Source: Pseudogemmobacter sp044142105 (GTDB lineage: Bacteria > Pseudomonadota > Alphaproteobacteria > Rhodobacterales > Rhodobacteraceae). Taken from it: a stretch of DNA of 64,000 bases. The stretch spans positions 186,001 to 250,000 of the forward strand of contig NZ_JBGTYM010000001.1 of NCBI RefSeq assembly GCF_044142105.1. Direction: 5' to 3'. The notes beneath the pieces were generated by a model. It saw only the letters and a list, made by a program, of their open reading frames with translations, ran no database searches and was not told where the DNA came from. Below, one piece after another: positions 1 through 7,473 of this stretch (the first letter of the stretch is position 1; each line of letters starts with the position of its first letter). Both the position numbers and the translations under genes were made by a program.

Positions 1-2
1 GC

Positions 3-461
3 GCCGAGGTCAAGGATCCCGAGGCACGCGGCGCGGGCGAATTGTTCCGAGAACTGGAGCCGGAAGATCTGCTGAAATTCGGTCTGATCCCGGAGTTCGT
101 CGGTCGTCTTCCGGTTGTCGCCACGCTGGAAGATCTGGATGAGGCGGCGCTGGTGACGATCCTGACCGAGCCGAAGAACGCCCTGGTCAAGCAGTACCAG
201 CGCCTGTTCGAGATCGAAGGCGTCAAGCTGACCTTCTCGACCGAGGCGCTGACCGCCATCGCCAAGCGCGCGATCAAGCGCAAGACCGGCGCGCGCGGCC
301 TGCGGTCGATCATGGAAGACATCCTTCTCGACACGATGTTCGAACTGCCCGGCATGGGCAATGTCTCGGAAGTCGTGGTCTCGGATGAGGCGGTGAACAA
401 CGGGGCGAAGCCGCTTCTGGTGCATACCGAGACGAAGAAGAAGGAAACCGCGGCGGGCTGA
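3..461 (+). CDS. clpX: ATP-dependent Clp protease ATP-binding subunit ClpX, C-terminal part
   Basis: AAA+ unfoldase that recognises substrates and threads them into ClpP. Only the last 152 residues are in the window and the reading frame is open to the left edge, so the gene is cut by the window boundary and not truncated. The visible part has the end of the AAA+ module and the small C-terminal domain: the GLIPEFVGRLPV sensor region followed by the KRKTGARGLRSIMED helix, which are hallmark ClpX segments. An acidic and then Lys/Glu-rich tail ends the protein. A strong hairpin plus T-run follows the stop. Identification is certain from the motif order. Confidence 0.97.
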   Translation, partial: AEVKDPEARGAGELFRELEPEDLLKFGLIPEFVGRLPVVATLEDLDEAALVTILTEPKNALVKQYQRLFEIEGVKLTFSTEALTAIAKRAIKRKTGARGLRSIMEDILLDTMFELPGMGNVSEVVVSDEAVNNGAKPLLVHTETKKKETAAG

Positions 462-487
462 GACCATGCCGGGGTGAAGAAACATCG

Positions 488-516
488 CGCCGCTCCTGCT
501 CGGGGGCGGCGTTTTT
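488..516 (+). terminator. Rho-independent terminator of clpX
   Basis: A 9-bp GC-rich stem (488-496 with 503-511, one G-T wobble) with a 6-nt loop is followed directly by five T residues at 512-516. It sits 26 nt after the clpX stop and before the next gene's ribosome binding site. Confidence 0.85.
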
Positions 517-538
517 CATTGACCAGAAGGGGAAGGCC

Positions 539-922
539 ATGACCATCCGCCGCATATCGACCGGATCGACCTGGGAGCCGAAGATCGGCTATTGCCGCGC
601 TGTGGTGGCGGGGGGCTGGGTGCATGTCTCGGGCACGACCGGGACCGACCACGCGACGGGCCTGATCCCTGAAAGCGCGACCGAGCAATGCGCCCTTGCG
701 TTGAAGATCATCGGCGATGCGCTGGCCCAGGCGGGGGCCAGTTTCGCCGATGTCGTACGGGTGCATTACATCCTGCCCGACCGCAGGGATTTCGAACCCT
801 GCTGGCCGCTCCTGTCGGCGACCTTCGCCGCCAATCCTCCGGCGGCGACGATGATCGAGGCCGGGTTGATCGACAGCCGTCACAGGATCGAGATCGAGGT
901 GACGGCGCTTTTGCCCGGCTGA
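539..922 (+). CDS. RidA family protein (YjgF/YER057c/UK114)
   Basis: A 127-residue protein covering the whole RidA fold. Family members hydrolyse reactive enamine/imine intermediates released by PLP enzymes. The segment GWVHVSGTTGTD near residue 25 and the C-terminal block ending in IEIEVTALLPG match the conserved RidA core. The start ATG follows a purine-rich AAGGGGAAGG Shine-Dalgarno. The canonical R105-bearing block reads differently here (AATMIEAGLIDS), so it may belong to a RidA subfamily with another substrate. It follows the clpX terminator and is probably transcribed alone. Confidence 0.88.
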   Translation: MTIRRISTGSTWEPKIGYCRAVVAGGWVHVSGTTGTDHATGLIPESATEQCALALKIIGDALAQAGASFADVVRVHYILPDRRDFEPCWPLLSATFAANPPAATMIEAGLIDSRHRIEIEVTALLPG

Positions 923-931
923 CCGCTGCTG

Positions 932-1228
932 TCAGGCCGCGACGGGGGCGGTCCAGTCCAGGGTCTCGAACCCCTCGCGATGGGCGAAGATCGCCAGATG
1001 CTTGTCGATGACATGCCGGGCCTGATCCAGCAGGGCGGGGTCGGTGATCCAAAGCTGCACGGTCAGGCGATCCGGCCCGGCCTTGGCCTCGAAGCGGCCA
1101 AAGCCCATTTCCGCTTTGCCTGAAACCTCATCGAATTCGACCGCGATCTTGTGGGCGAAATGCTTGCAGAGCTGCTGCAGATAGCCCGAGGCCCTGGGGC
1201 TGGTATAATGGCCTGTCGTGGTGATCAT
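932..1228 (-). CDS. DUF2218 domain-containing protein
   Basis: A 98-residue soluble protein that is DUF2218 from end to end. The N-terminal SPRASGYLQQLCKHFAHK block, with its paired His/Lys residues, is the family signature. DUF2218 proteins are often found near metal or siderophore functions, but no activity is established. It converges with the RidA gene (10 nt between the stops) and diverges from the NDUFA12 gene. The start is the ATG of MITTTGHY; no longer start is plausible. Confidence 0.85.
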   Translation of the reverse strand: MITTTGHYTSPRASGYLQQLCKHFAHKIAVEFDEVSGKAEMGFGRFEAKAGPDRLTVQLWITDPALLDQARHVIDKHLAIFAHREGFETLDWTAPVAA

Positions 1229-1337
1229 GCCTTGATCCTTTCGCTTCTGTTTTCAACGGATGCCCTGCGGATTTCCGTCGCGCCGCATGGCTTGCACTGG
1301 ACCTTGCCTGCCCGGCTTGTATAAGGAGGCGGACGAG

Positions 1338-1727
1338 ATGGAGGCATGGCCGATGTATTTCCTCAAGCGCCTGTTGACCTGGTGGAACAGCCAGACGCTG
1401 AACACCCAGATATTCACGGCCCGCAAGGGTGTGAAAGTCGGCGAGGATGAACAGGGCAATGCCTATTATCGCACCGCCGATGGCAAGCGCCGCTGGGTGA
1501 TCTTCAACGGCGAGATGGAGGCCAGCCGCGTGCCGCCCGATTGGCATGGCTGGCTGCACCACACCTGGGACCAGCCGCCGAATGAGGCGCCGCTGGCGCA
1601 CAAGCCCTGGGAAGCGCCCCATCAAGAGAACCTGACCGGCACCGATCTGGCCTATGCGCCGCCGGGCTCGATCCGCCGCGCCGAACCGGCGCCGCGGCGC
1701 GATTATGAGGCCTGGCAGCCGGAATGA
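1338..1727 (+). CDS. NDUFA12-family NADH:ubiquinone oxidoreductase accessory subunit
   Basis: A 129-residue protein of the NDUFA12 (B17.2) family, an accessory subunit of alphaproteobacterial and mitochondrial complex I on the matrix/cytoplasmic arm. Visible family features are LLTWWNSQTLNTQ near the N-terminus, the GEDEQGNAYY strand and the RRWVIFNGEMEASRVPPDWH block. The ATG at 1338 is chosen because a perfect AAGGAGG lies 8 nt upstream. The ATG five codons later would also keep the family core, while the open frame further upstream has no such signal. Its stop overlaps the mlaD start (ATGA), so the two are probably translationally coupled. Confidence 0.9.
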   Translation: MEAWPMYFLKRLLTWWNSQTLNTQIFTARKGVKVGEDEQGNAYYRTADGKRRWVIFNGEMEASRVPPDWHGWLHHTWDQPPNEAPLAHKPWEAPHQENLTGTDLAYAPPGSIRRAEPAPRRDYEAWQPE

Positions 1728-2209
1728 GCCGTTTCGCCGCCGAAGTCGCGGCCGGTGCGGCCGTGCTGGCCCTTGCCGGCGCTTTCGCCTTTTACGCGGC
1801 GCAGGGCGCGGGGCTGACCGCATCCTCGGGCGCCAGCTATCCGCTCAAGGCCTCGTTCCGGTCGGTCGACGGAATTTCGGTCGGCTCGGATGTGCGGCTG
1901 GCGGGCGTCAAGGTCGGCACGATCACCAACCTGGTGCTGAACCCGCAGACCTTCATGGCCGATGCGACCGTGATGCTGCGCCAGGACATCCAGCTTCCGG
2001 CCGACAGCGCGATCCTGATCTCCTCCGAGGGTCTGCTGGGCGGCAATTTCGTCGAGATCGTGCCGGGTGGTGCGCCCGACAATCTGACGCCGGGCGATGA
2101 GATTGAGGATACCCAGGGTGCGGTCAGCCTGATTTCGCTGCTGATGAAATTCGTCGGCGGCCAATCCGACAAGCCCGTCGATGCCGGCAGCGCGGAGAGC
2201 GGCGGATGA
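1724..2209 (+). CDS. mlaD: Outer membrane lipid asymmetry maintenance protein MlaD
   Basis: A 161-residue MCE-domain protein: one N-terminal transmembrane anchor (about residues 7-27), then a single MCE domain with SYPLKASFRSVDGISVGSDV and GVKVGTITN. In the Mla system, MlaD hexamers carry phospholipid between the MlaFE ABC transporter and MlaC. No other mla gene is beside it here. It overlaps the NDUFA12 stop by ATGA and its own end overlaps the next start (2206), making a three-gene translationally coupled operon. The C-terminal helix after the MCE domain is short. Confidence 0.88.
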   Translation: MSRFAAEVAAGAAVLALAGAFAFYAAQGAGLTASSGASYPLKASFRSVDGISVGSDVRLAGVKVGTITNLVLNPQTFMADATVMLRQDIQLPADSAILISSEGLLGGNFVEIVPGGAPDNLTPGDEIEDTQGAVSLISLLMKFVGGQSDKPVDAGSAESGG

Positions 2210-2622
2210 AGGCGCTTGCGGCTCTTCTTCTCAGCGCCGCCCCGTCGCTGGCGCAGGGCTATTCCGATGCGCAGGGCGGGGTGGTGCGCTGGCTGGACAA
2301 GCTGACCAATCAGACCGGCGATGTCGAGCTGCAACTTGGCCAGTCGGCCACCAACGGACGGCTGACCATCCAGCTCGATGCCTGCCGCTATCCCAGCGAC
2401 AACCCGGCCGCCGAAGCTGAGGCGCATCTGACCATTCTTGACTCTACCCGCGACGGTCCTGTCTTCACCGGCTGGATGCTGGCCTCTTCGCCCGCGCTTT
2501 CCGCGCTGGACCACCCGCGCTACGACGTCTGGGTGCTGCGTTGCGTGGTGCCGGGCTATGAGCCGCCCGAAGTTGCGCCGGATGCGCCTGACGATGCCAC
2601 AACGGAAGGCGACGGACAGTAG
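2206..2622 (+). CDS. DUF2155 domain-containing secreted protein
   Basis: A 138-residue exported protein: signal peptide of about 17 residues ending LSAAPSLAQ, then a DUF2155 domain. The domain holds a Trp-Leu-Asp-Lys start, a Cys at about residue 63 and a second near residue 107 that could form a disulfide, and the FTGWMLASSPALSALDHPRYDVW core. An acidic Pro/Asp-rich tail follows. Function is unknown, but the family is usually found near mla/accBC/aat in Rhodobacterales. The last 67 nt overlap the 3' end of aat on the other strand, so both C-terminal tails share the same DNA. Confidence 0.87.
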   Translation: MKALAALLLSAAPSLAQGYSDAQGGVVRWLDKLTNQTGDVELQLGQSATNGRLTIQLDACRYPSDNPAAEAEAHLTILDSTRDGPVFTGWMLASSPALSALDHPRYDVWVLRCVVPGYEPPEVAPDAPDDATTEGDGQ

Positions 2623-3218
2623 CCGTCCGGAAAGAACGTCGCGTCCAGTGCCAGGGCGTCTTGCAGAAGGCGGCGATAGGCGGTGCGCGGAATCTCGATC
2701 CCGCCCAGGCTTGCCAGATGCGGCGTCAGGAACTGGGTGTCGAACAGGGCGAAACCGCCCGCCCGCAGCCGGTGGATGCAATAGGCAAGGGCCACTTTCG
2801 ACCCCCCGGTCTCACGCGAGAACATTGACTCGCCAAAGAAAGCGCCGCCAAGCGCGATGCCGAAGACACCGCCCGCCATCCGGCCCTCTGACCAGACTTC
2901 GACCGAGTGGGCGAAACCCAAATCGTGCAGCTTTTGATACAGGGCAAAGAGCGGCGCGTTGATCCAGGTCTCGTCACGCTCGGCGCAGGCGTGCACAACC
3001 CCTCCAAAATCGCTATTTGTTCGAATAGTGTAATTCCAGCGCCGAATTCGGCGCGAAAGACTGCGGGAAATGTGGAATCCTTGTAATGGCAGGATGCCGC
3101 GCTGCCTGGGGTCAACCCAGTGGACTTCGGCGACGTCGCGTCCCTCGGCCATGGGAAAGATCCCCATGGCATAGGCGTTCAACAGGATTTCGGGGGTGAT
3201 CGCTTCGGGGTCCATCAC
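2556..3218 (-). CDS. aat: Leucyl/phenylalanyl-tRNA--protein transferase
   Basis: A 220-residue Aat enzyme that adds Leu or Phe to N-terminal Arg/Lys of proteins for ClpS/ClpAP degradation (N-degron pathway). Diagnostic motifs in order: LLNAYAMGIFPMAE, WVDPRQRGILP, ETWINAPLFALYQ, HSVEVW and GGVFGIALGGAFFGESMFS, then the FDTQF block. The C-terminal 22 residues run into the opposite-strand DUF2155 gene (67-nt convergent overlap). It is preceded on the same strand by accC, with a hairpin repeat in the 141-nt gap. Confidence 0.96.
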   Translation of the reverse strand: MMDPEAITPEILLNAYAMGIFPMAEGRDVAEVHWVDPRQRGILPLQGFHISRSLSRRIRRWNYTIRTNSDFGGVVHACAERDETWINAPLFALYQKLHDLGFAHSVEVWSEGRMAGGVFGIALGGAFFGESMFSRETGGSKVALAYCIHRLRAGGFALFDTQFLTPHLASLGGIEIPRTAYRRLLQDALALDATFFPDGYCPSPSVVASSGASGATSGGS

Positions 3219-3263
3219 GTCAGCCGTGGCAACGTGACGGGCAAGCTGCCTGGCTTTGCACCC

Positions 3264-3319
3264 TCACCGCGGCTGGAATACTCTGCAGGAGAGGTCGGAG
3301 GGGCGCAAAACCCCTCCGA
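3264..3319 (-). repeat. Divergent member of the intergenic hairpin + GTATT repeat family
   Basis: In the accC-aat gap a perfect 9-bp stem (3295-3303 with 3311-3319, loop CGCAAAA) is followed, reading the minus strand, by a short linker and GAGTATTCCAG. The order (GC hairpin, then a short AT element ending in an AT-rich pentamer, then the next gene's leader) parallels the copies at 13.2, 41.8, 44.3 and 63.3 kb, but primary-sequence identity is lower. It may act as an attenuator or mRNA-stability element between accC and aat. Confidence 0.5.
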
Positions 3320-3359
3320 GGGGCGGCCGCAGCAGGGGGCCGCAACGAAATCGCCCGGT

Positions 3360-4706
3360 TCAGCCGAACTGCGCGGCGAGCCATTTTTCCAGCCAGTGGA
3401 TGTTGTAATCGCCTGCCTGAATGTCGGGTTCGGCCAGCAGCGCGTGGAACAGCGGCACTGTGGTCTCGATCCCGTCGACCACCAGCTCTGACAAGGCCCG
3501 GTGCAGGCGCGACAGCGCCTCGGGCCGGTCGCGGCCATGGACGATCAGTTTGCCGATCAGGCTGTCGTAATAGGGCGGGATCGAATAGCCGGAATACAGC
3601 GCCGAATCCATCCGCACCCCATAGCCGCCCGGCGCGTGGAACATGCGAACCTTGCCGGGGTTGGGGGCAAAGTTCGGCAGTTTCTCGGCGTTGATGCGCA
3701 CTTCGATGGCGTGGCCGTTGATCTCCAGCTCGTCCTGGCTGAAGGACAAGGGCAGGCCAGAAGCGACGCGGATCTGTTCGCGTACCAGATCGACGCCGAA
3801 GATGTATTCGGTGACCGGGTGTTCGACCTGAAGGCGGGTGTTCATCTCGATGAAGTAGAACTTGCCGTCCTCGTACAGGAACTCGATCGTGCCCGCGCCG
3901 ATATAGTTGATCTTCGCCACGGCATCGGCGCAGATCTTGCCGATCTCGGACCGCATCTTGGGCGTGATCGCAGGACCGGGGGCTTCCTCGAACACCTTCT
4001 GGTGGCGGCGCTGGAGCGAACAGTCGCGTTCGCCCAGATGAACCGCGCGGCCCTTGCCATCGCCGAAGACCTGGATCTCGATATGGCGCGGCTTTTGCAG
4101 GTATTTCTCGATATAGACTTCGTCATTGCCGAAGGCGGCCTTGGCTTCGGACCGCGCCGTACGGAAGGCGACCTCGAGCTCGTCGGCCGATTTCGCAACT
4201 TTCATGCCGCGGCCGCCGCCGCCTGCCGTGGCTTTGATGATGACCGGATAGCCAATATCACCGGCCACTTTCAGCGCAGCCTCGACATCGGGCACGCCGC
4301 CATCCGAGCCAGGCACAACCGGAATTCCCAGCGCCTTGGCGGTTTCCTTGGCGGTGATCTTGTCGCCCATGATACGGATATGTTCCGCCGATGGGCCGAT
4401 GAAGGTCAGGCCATGGTCTTCCAGGGCCTGCGCGAAACTGGCGTTCTCCGACAAGAAGCCATAGCCCGGATGCACGGCCTGCGCGCCGGTGATCTCGCAG
4501 GCCGAGATGATGGCGGATTTCTTGAGATAGCTTTCCGACGAGGGTGCCGGGCCGATGCAGACGGATTCGTCGGCCAGGCGCACATGCATGGCGTCGGTAT
4601 CGGCGGTGGAATGGACGGCGACCGATTGGATCCCCATCTCGCGGCAGGCGCGGATCACCCGCAGCGCGATTTCCCCGCGGTTCGCGATCAGGATTTTCTC
4701 GAACAT
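3360..4706 (-). CDS. accC: Acetyl-CoA carboxylase biotin carboxylase subunit
   Basis: A 448-residue biotin carboxylase, full length for the family. It carries out ATP-dependent carboxylation of biotin on AccB, the first half-reaction of malonyl-CoA synthesis. It shows the N-terminal KILIANRGEIALRVIRACRE block, the ATP-grasp glycine loop TAGGGGRGMKV, the ERDCSLQRRHQK segment and the active-site EMNTRLQVEHPVTE motif. Transcribed right after accB (11-nt gap), so the pair is one operon. accA and accD are not in the window. Confidence 0.98.
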   Translation of the reverse strand: MFEKILIANRGEIALRVIRACREMGIQSVAVHSTADTDAMHVRLADESVCIGPAPSSESYLKKSAIISACEITGAQAVHPGYGFLSENASFAQALEDHGLTFIGPSAEHIRIMGDKITAKETAKALGIPVVPGSDGGVPDVEAALKVAGDIGYPVIIKATAGGGGRGMKVAKSADELEVAFRTARSEAKAAFGNDEVYIEKYLQKPRHIEIQVFGDGKGRAVHLGERDCSLQRRHQKVFEEAPGPAITPKMRSEIGKICADAVAKINYIGAGTIEFLYEDGKFYFIEMNTRLQVEHPVTEYIFGVDLVREQIRVASGLPLSFSQDELEINGHAIEVRINAEKLPNFAPNPGKVRMFHAPGGYGVRMDSALYSGYSIPPYYDSLIGKLIVHGRDRPEALSRLHRALSELVVDGIETTVPLFHALLAEPDIQAGDYNIHWLEKWLAAQFG

Positions 4707-4717
4707 GGCAGCGGCCC

Positions 4718-5218
4718 TTATTCGATGATCATCAGGGGCGCGCCATATTCGACCGGGCTCGCGTCATCGACCAGGATGCGCTTCACGGTGCCCGCGCGCG
4801 GGGCGGGGATGTGGTTCATCGTCTTCATCGCCTCGATGATCAGCACGGTCTGGCCCTCGGCCACGGTCGCGCCCACGGTGACGAAGGGGGCGGCGCCCGG
4901 TTCCGCGGCCAGATAGACCGTGCCCACCATGGGCGAGGTCACGGCGCCCGGATGCTGGCTCGGGTCTTCCGAGACGGCGGCTGCGGCAGGTGCGGCGGCG
5001 GCAGGGGCAGCGCCGGCATGGGCCGCCGGGGCATAAGCAGGCGCGGGCGCGTAGGCAGGGGCGGCGACGACGGTCGCCTGCTTCACCACGCGGACCTCAA
5101 GGCTGTCATCCTCGCCATATTCGCGTTTCACCGCGATCTCGGTCAACTCGTTCTTGTTCAGAAGTTCGGCAAGGGCCGAGATGAAGGCGACGTCGGCGTC
5201 GGGAGAGTTCTTGCTCAT
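4718..5218 (-). CDS. accB: Acetyl-CoA carboxylase biotin carboxyl carrier protein
   Basis: A 166-residue BCCP: N-terminal helical region, a flexible Ala/Pro linker (about residues 52-90, rich in APAYAPA repeats) and a C-terminal biotinyl domain with EAMKTMN. The Lys of this motif is the biotin attachment site; Thr replaces the more common Met after it. The ATG at 5218 is chosen because GAGGAT lies just upstream and the protein then begins MSKNSPDADVAF like other alphaproteobacterial AccB. The frame stays open upstream but that part looks non-coding. Divergent from preT across a 227-nt promoter region. Confidence 0.96.
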   Translation of the reverse strand: MSKNSPDADVAFISALAELLNKNELTEIAVKREYGEDDSLEVRVVKQATVVAAPAYAPAPAYAPAAHAGAAPAAAAPAAAAVSEDPSQHPGAVTSPMVGTVYLAAEPGAAPFVTVGATVAEGQTVLIIEAMKTMNHIPAPRAGTVKRILVDDASPVEYGAPLMIIE

Positions 5219-5369
5219 GCCATCCTCGATTGGTCTTTTGCGTGGCCAGGCCGCAGGCCGGCGGGATTGAGTGCTTATAGGGCAGGGCGCGCAGGGTGAA
5301 AAGCGCCCATTCCTGCGGCAATCGCGGGAAAGCGTTCGGGCGCGGCGGCGAAAAGATCTCCGGCGAAAA

Positions 5370-5385
5370 TTTACCGTTTGATAAA
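5370..5385 (+). promoter_or_regulatory. Possible TetR-type operator upstream of preT
   Basis: An imperfect 16-bp palindrome TTTACC-GTTT-GATAAA lies 61 nt before the preT start. Half-site layout and spacing resemble the TTGACC-N4-GGTCAG sites at 11.8 kb, but two bases differ per half. It could be the site of one of the two RutR-like regulators in the cluster. Weak evidence. Confidence 0.3.
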
Positions 5386-5445
5386 ATATCGACCCTGTGA
5401 GACGCTGATTCCAAAGAAGCCAGAGCCAGGGAGGCCCGAGCCGCA

Positions 5446-6759
5446 ATGACCAATAGCCCGCTGACGCCGGGAATCGCGCCCGCACGTCTGCCCGCCGACC
5501 AGCTTGCCGCGAATTTCGGCGATCATACGCCGCCTTTCGACGCGCATGAGGCGCATGTCGCGGCCGATCGCTGCTATTTCTGCCATGACGCGCCCTGCAT
5601 GACGGCCTGTCCGACCTCGATCGACATTCCGCTCTTCATCCGCCAGATCGCCACAGGCACGCCCGAAGCGGCAGCCAAGACGATCTGGAGCCAGAACATC
5701 CTGGGCGGCATCTGCGCCCGCGTCTGCCCGACCGAGACGCTGTGCGAAGAGGTCTGCGTGCGGGAAGTGGCCGAGGGCAAGCCGGTCGAGATCGGGCGCC
5801 TGCAACGCTATGCGACCGATGTCGCCATGGCACAGGGTCATCCGTTCACCCGTGCGGCCGACACGGGCAAGAAGATTGCCGTGGTCGGCGCGGGGCCTGC
5901 AGGTCTTGCCTGCGCCCATCGTTTGGCGCTTAAGGGCCATGCCGTCACCGTCTATGACCGGCGGCCCAAAGCGGGCGGTCTGAATGAATATGGCATCGCC
6001 AGCTACAAGGCGGTGGGCGGCTTTGCGCAGAAAGAAGTCGACTGGCTTATGACCATTGGCGGTATCGAGCTGCGGCTTGAGGTCGATGTCGGACGCGATG
6101 TGACGCTGCAGGCGCTGCGCGTCAGCCATGATGCGGTCTTCCTGGGTGTCGGCCTTCAGGGCGTCAATGCTTTGCGGGCGACGGGGGAAGACCTGACGGG
6201 CGTGCGCGATGCGGTCGACTTCATCGCCGAGCTGCGTCAGACCACTGATATGGCCAGCTTGCCCGTGGGCCGCGATGTCGTGGTGATTGGCGGCGGCATG
6301 ACGGCGGTCGACGCGGCGGTGCAATCAAAACTTCTGGGCGCCGAGAACGTGACCATCGTCTACCGGCGCGGGCGCGAGAAGATGTCGGCCTCGGTCGATG
6401 AGCAGGACCATGCCGTGCAGGCTGGCGTGCGGATCATCCACAATGCCGCCCCCTTGCGCGTGACCGGCGCGGGCCGCGCCGAGGCGGTGGAGTTTGCCTA
6501 TACCGAAGAGAGTGCAGGCGGGTTGAAGCTGTTGGATCAGGGCTTCACGCTGAAAGCCGATCAGGTGTTCAAGGCCATCGGCCAAACCCTTGCCGACCTT
6601 CCCGCCGGGCTTGAGGCCGGGGCGAAGCTCGGGGTCTTGCCGTCCGGCGTCTGGGCCGGCGGCGATTGCGCGGCGGGGGGCGAGGATCTGACCGTGACCG
6701 CCGTGGCCGAGGGGCGGGATGCTGCCGAGGCCATACACATCGCGCTTATGGGCGCGTGA
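5446..6759 (+). CDS. preT: NAD-dependent dihydropyrimidine dehydrogenase, FAD/NAD(P)H subunit PreT
   Basis: A 437-residue GltD-like flavoprotein that passes electrons between NAD(P)H and the PreA subunit in reduction of uracil/thymine to the dihydropyrimidine. The N-terminal Fe-S region has Cys43, 46, 51, 55 and Cys90, 94, 100, 104. Then come an FAD-binding VVGAGPAGLACAH near residue 145 and an NAD(P)-binding VIGGGMTAVDAA near residue 280. It is the first gene of the pyrimidine catabolic cluster; preA follows after a DedA gene. The long leader shared with accB carries a possible operator. Confidence 0.93.
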   Translation: MTNSPLTPGIAPARLPADQLAANFGDHTPPFDAHEAHVAADRCYFCHDAPCMTACPTSIDIPLFIRQIATGTPEAAAKTIWSQNILGGICARVCPTETLCEEVCVREVAEGKPVEIGRLQRYATDVAMAQGHPFTRAADTGKKIAVVGAGPAGLACAHRLALKGHAVTVYDRRPKAGGLNEYGIASYKAVGGFAQKEVDWLMTIGGIELRLEVDVGRDVTLQALRVSHDAVFLGVGLQGVNALRATGEDLTGVRDAVDFIAELRQTTDMASLPVGRDVVVIGGGMTAVDAAVQSKLLGAENVTIVYRRGREKMSASVDEQDHAVQAGVRIIHNAAPLRVTGAGRAEAVEFAYTEESAGGLKLLDQGFTLKADQVFKAIGQTLADLPAGLEAGAKLGVLPSGVWAGGDCAAGGEDLTVTAVAEGRDAAEAIHIALMGA

Positions 6760-6825
6760 TGGCCGCGCTTTCCCCTTGCCAGATGCTGCGGACGCATCCT
6801 ATGCCGTCGCGGGCAAGAGGTGCAT

Positions 6826-7362
6826 ATGAGCGGCTGGATCGACACTATCATCGGCTTCATCGAAGCCAATCAGGCCTGGGCGCCCTGGATCATCCTGGTG
6901 TTCTCGATCGGCGAGAACACGGCCTTCCTGTCGATCGTCCTGCCCTCGACGGCCGTTCTGGTGGCGACGGGCGCCCTGGCAGCCGCGGGGGCGCTGAGCT
7001 TCACCGGGATCTTCCTGGGGGCGGTTGTCGGCGCGATGATCGGCTCTTTCGGGTCCTACTGGCTCGGCCTGAAATATGGCGATGCGATCCTGCGGATGTG
7101 GCCGGTTCGCAACCATCCCGAATGGGTGGCCAAGACGAATGTGTTCTTTCAGAAATACGGCGCCGCCACGGTTTTCCTGGGCCATTTCGTCACCTTCCTG
7201 CGCCCCGTCGTCTTTCTGATGGCGGGCATGAGCCGGATGGGCTTTGCGTCTTTCGCTCTTTGGAACACGCTGGGTTGCCTGGTCTGGGCCTGGGCCGTGC
7301 CCAAGGTTGGCGAGGTCGGCGGCTATCTGATCGGCTGGATCTGGTCCTACTTCACCGGCTGA
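6826..7362 (+). CDS. DedA/VTT-family membrane protein
   Basis: A 178-residue inner-membrane protein of the DedA (VTT, SNARE-associated) family, which is linked to lipid scrambling/flipping and envelope stress tolerance. Four or five hydrophobic segments are visible, with the family blocks FLSIVLPSTAVLVATGALA, GSFGSYWLGLKYGD and GHFVTFLRPVVFLMAGMSRM. The Arg of the FLRP motif is conserved. I take ATG 6826 (AAGAGG 5 nt upstream) over the GTG two codons earlier. It sits between preT and preA, an unusual guest in a pyrimidine operon. Confidence 0.9.
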   Translation: MSGWIDTIIGFIEANQAWAPWIILVFSIGENTAFLSIVLPSTAVLVATGALAAAGALSFTGIFLGAVVGAMIGSFGSYWLGLKYGDAILRMWPVRNHPEWVAKTNVFFQKYGAATVFLGHFVTFLRPVVFLMAGMSRMGFASFALWNTLGCLVWAWAVPKVGEVGGYLIGWIWSYFTG

Positions 7363-7473
7363 GCCATCGATCTTTCGATCCGGCAGCGCGGGGCGATCCC
7401 CGTTTGACGCGCGGGCATCGCCCGGGCGCTCTTCTTGATTCCCTTCTCCCAGCCCTCGCCAAGGAGGCCCGCC

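Noticed and set aside
5219..5485. N-terminal extension of AccB
   Set aside because: The frame is open, but the ribosome binding site and family N-terminus place the start at 5218. The extension lies in the promoter region shared with preT.
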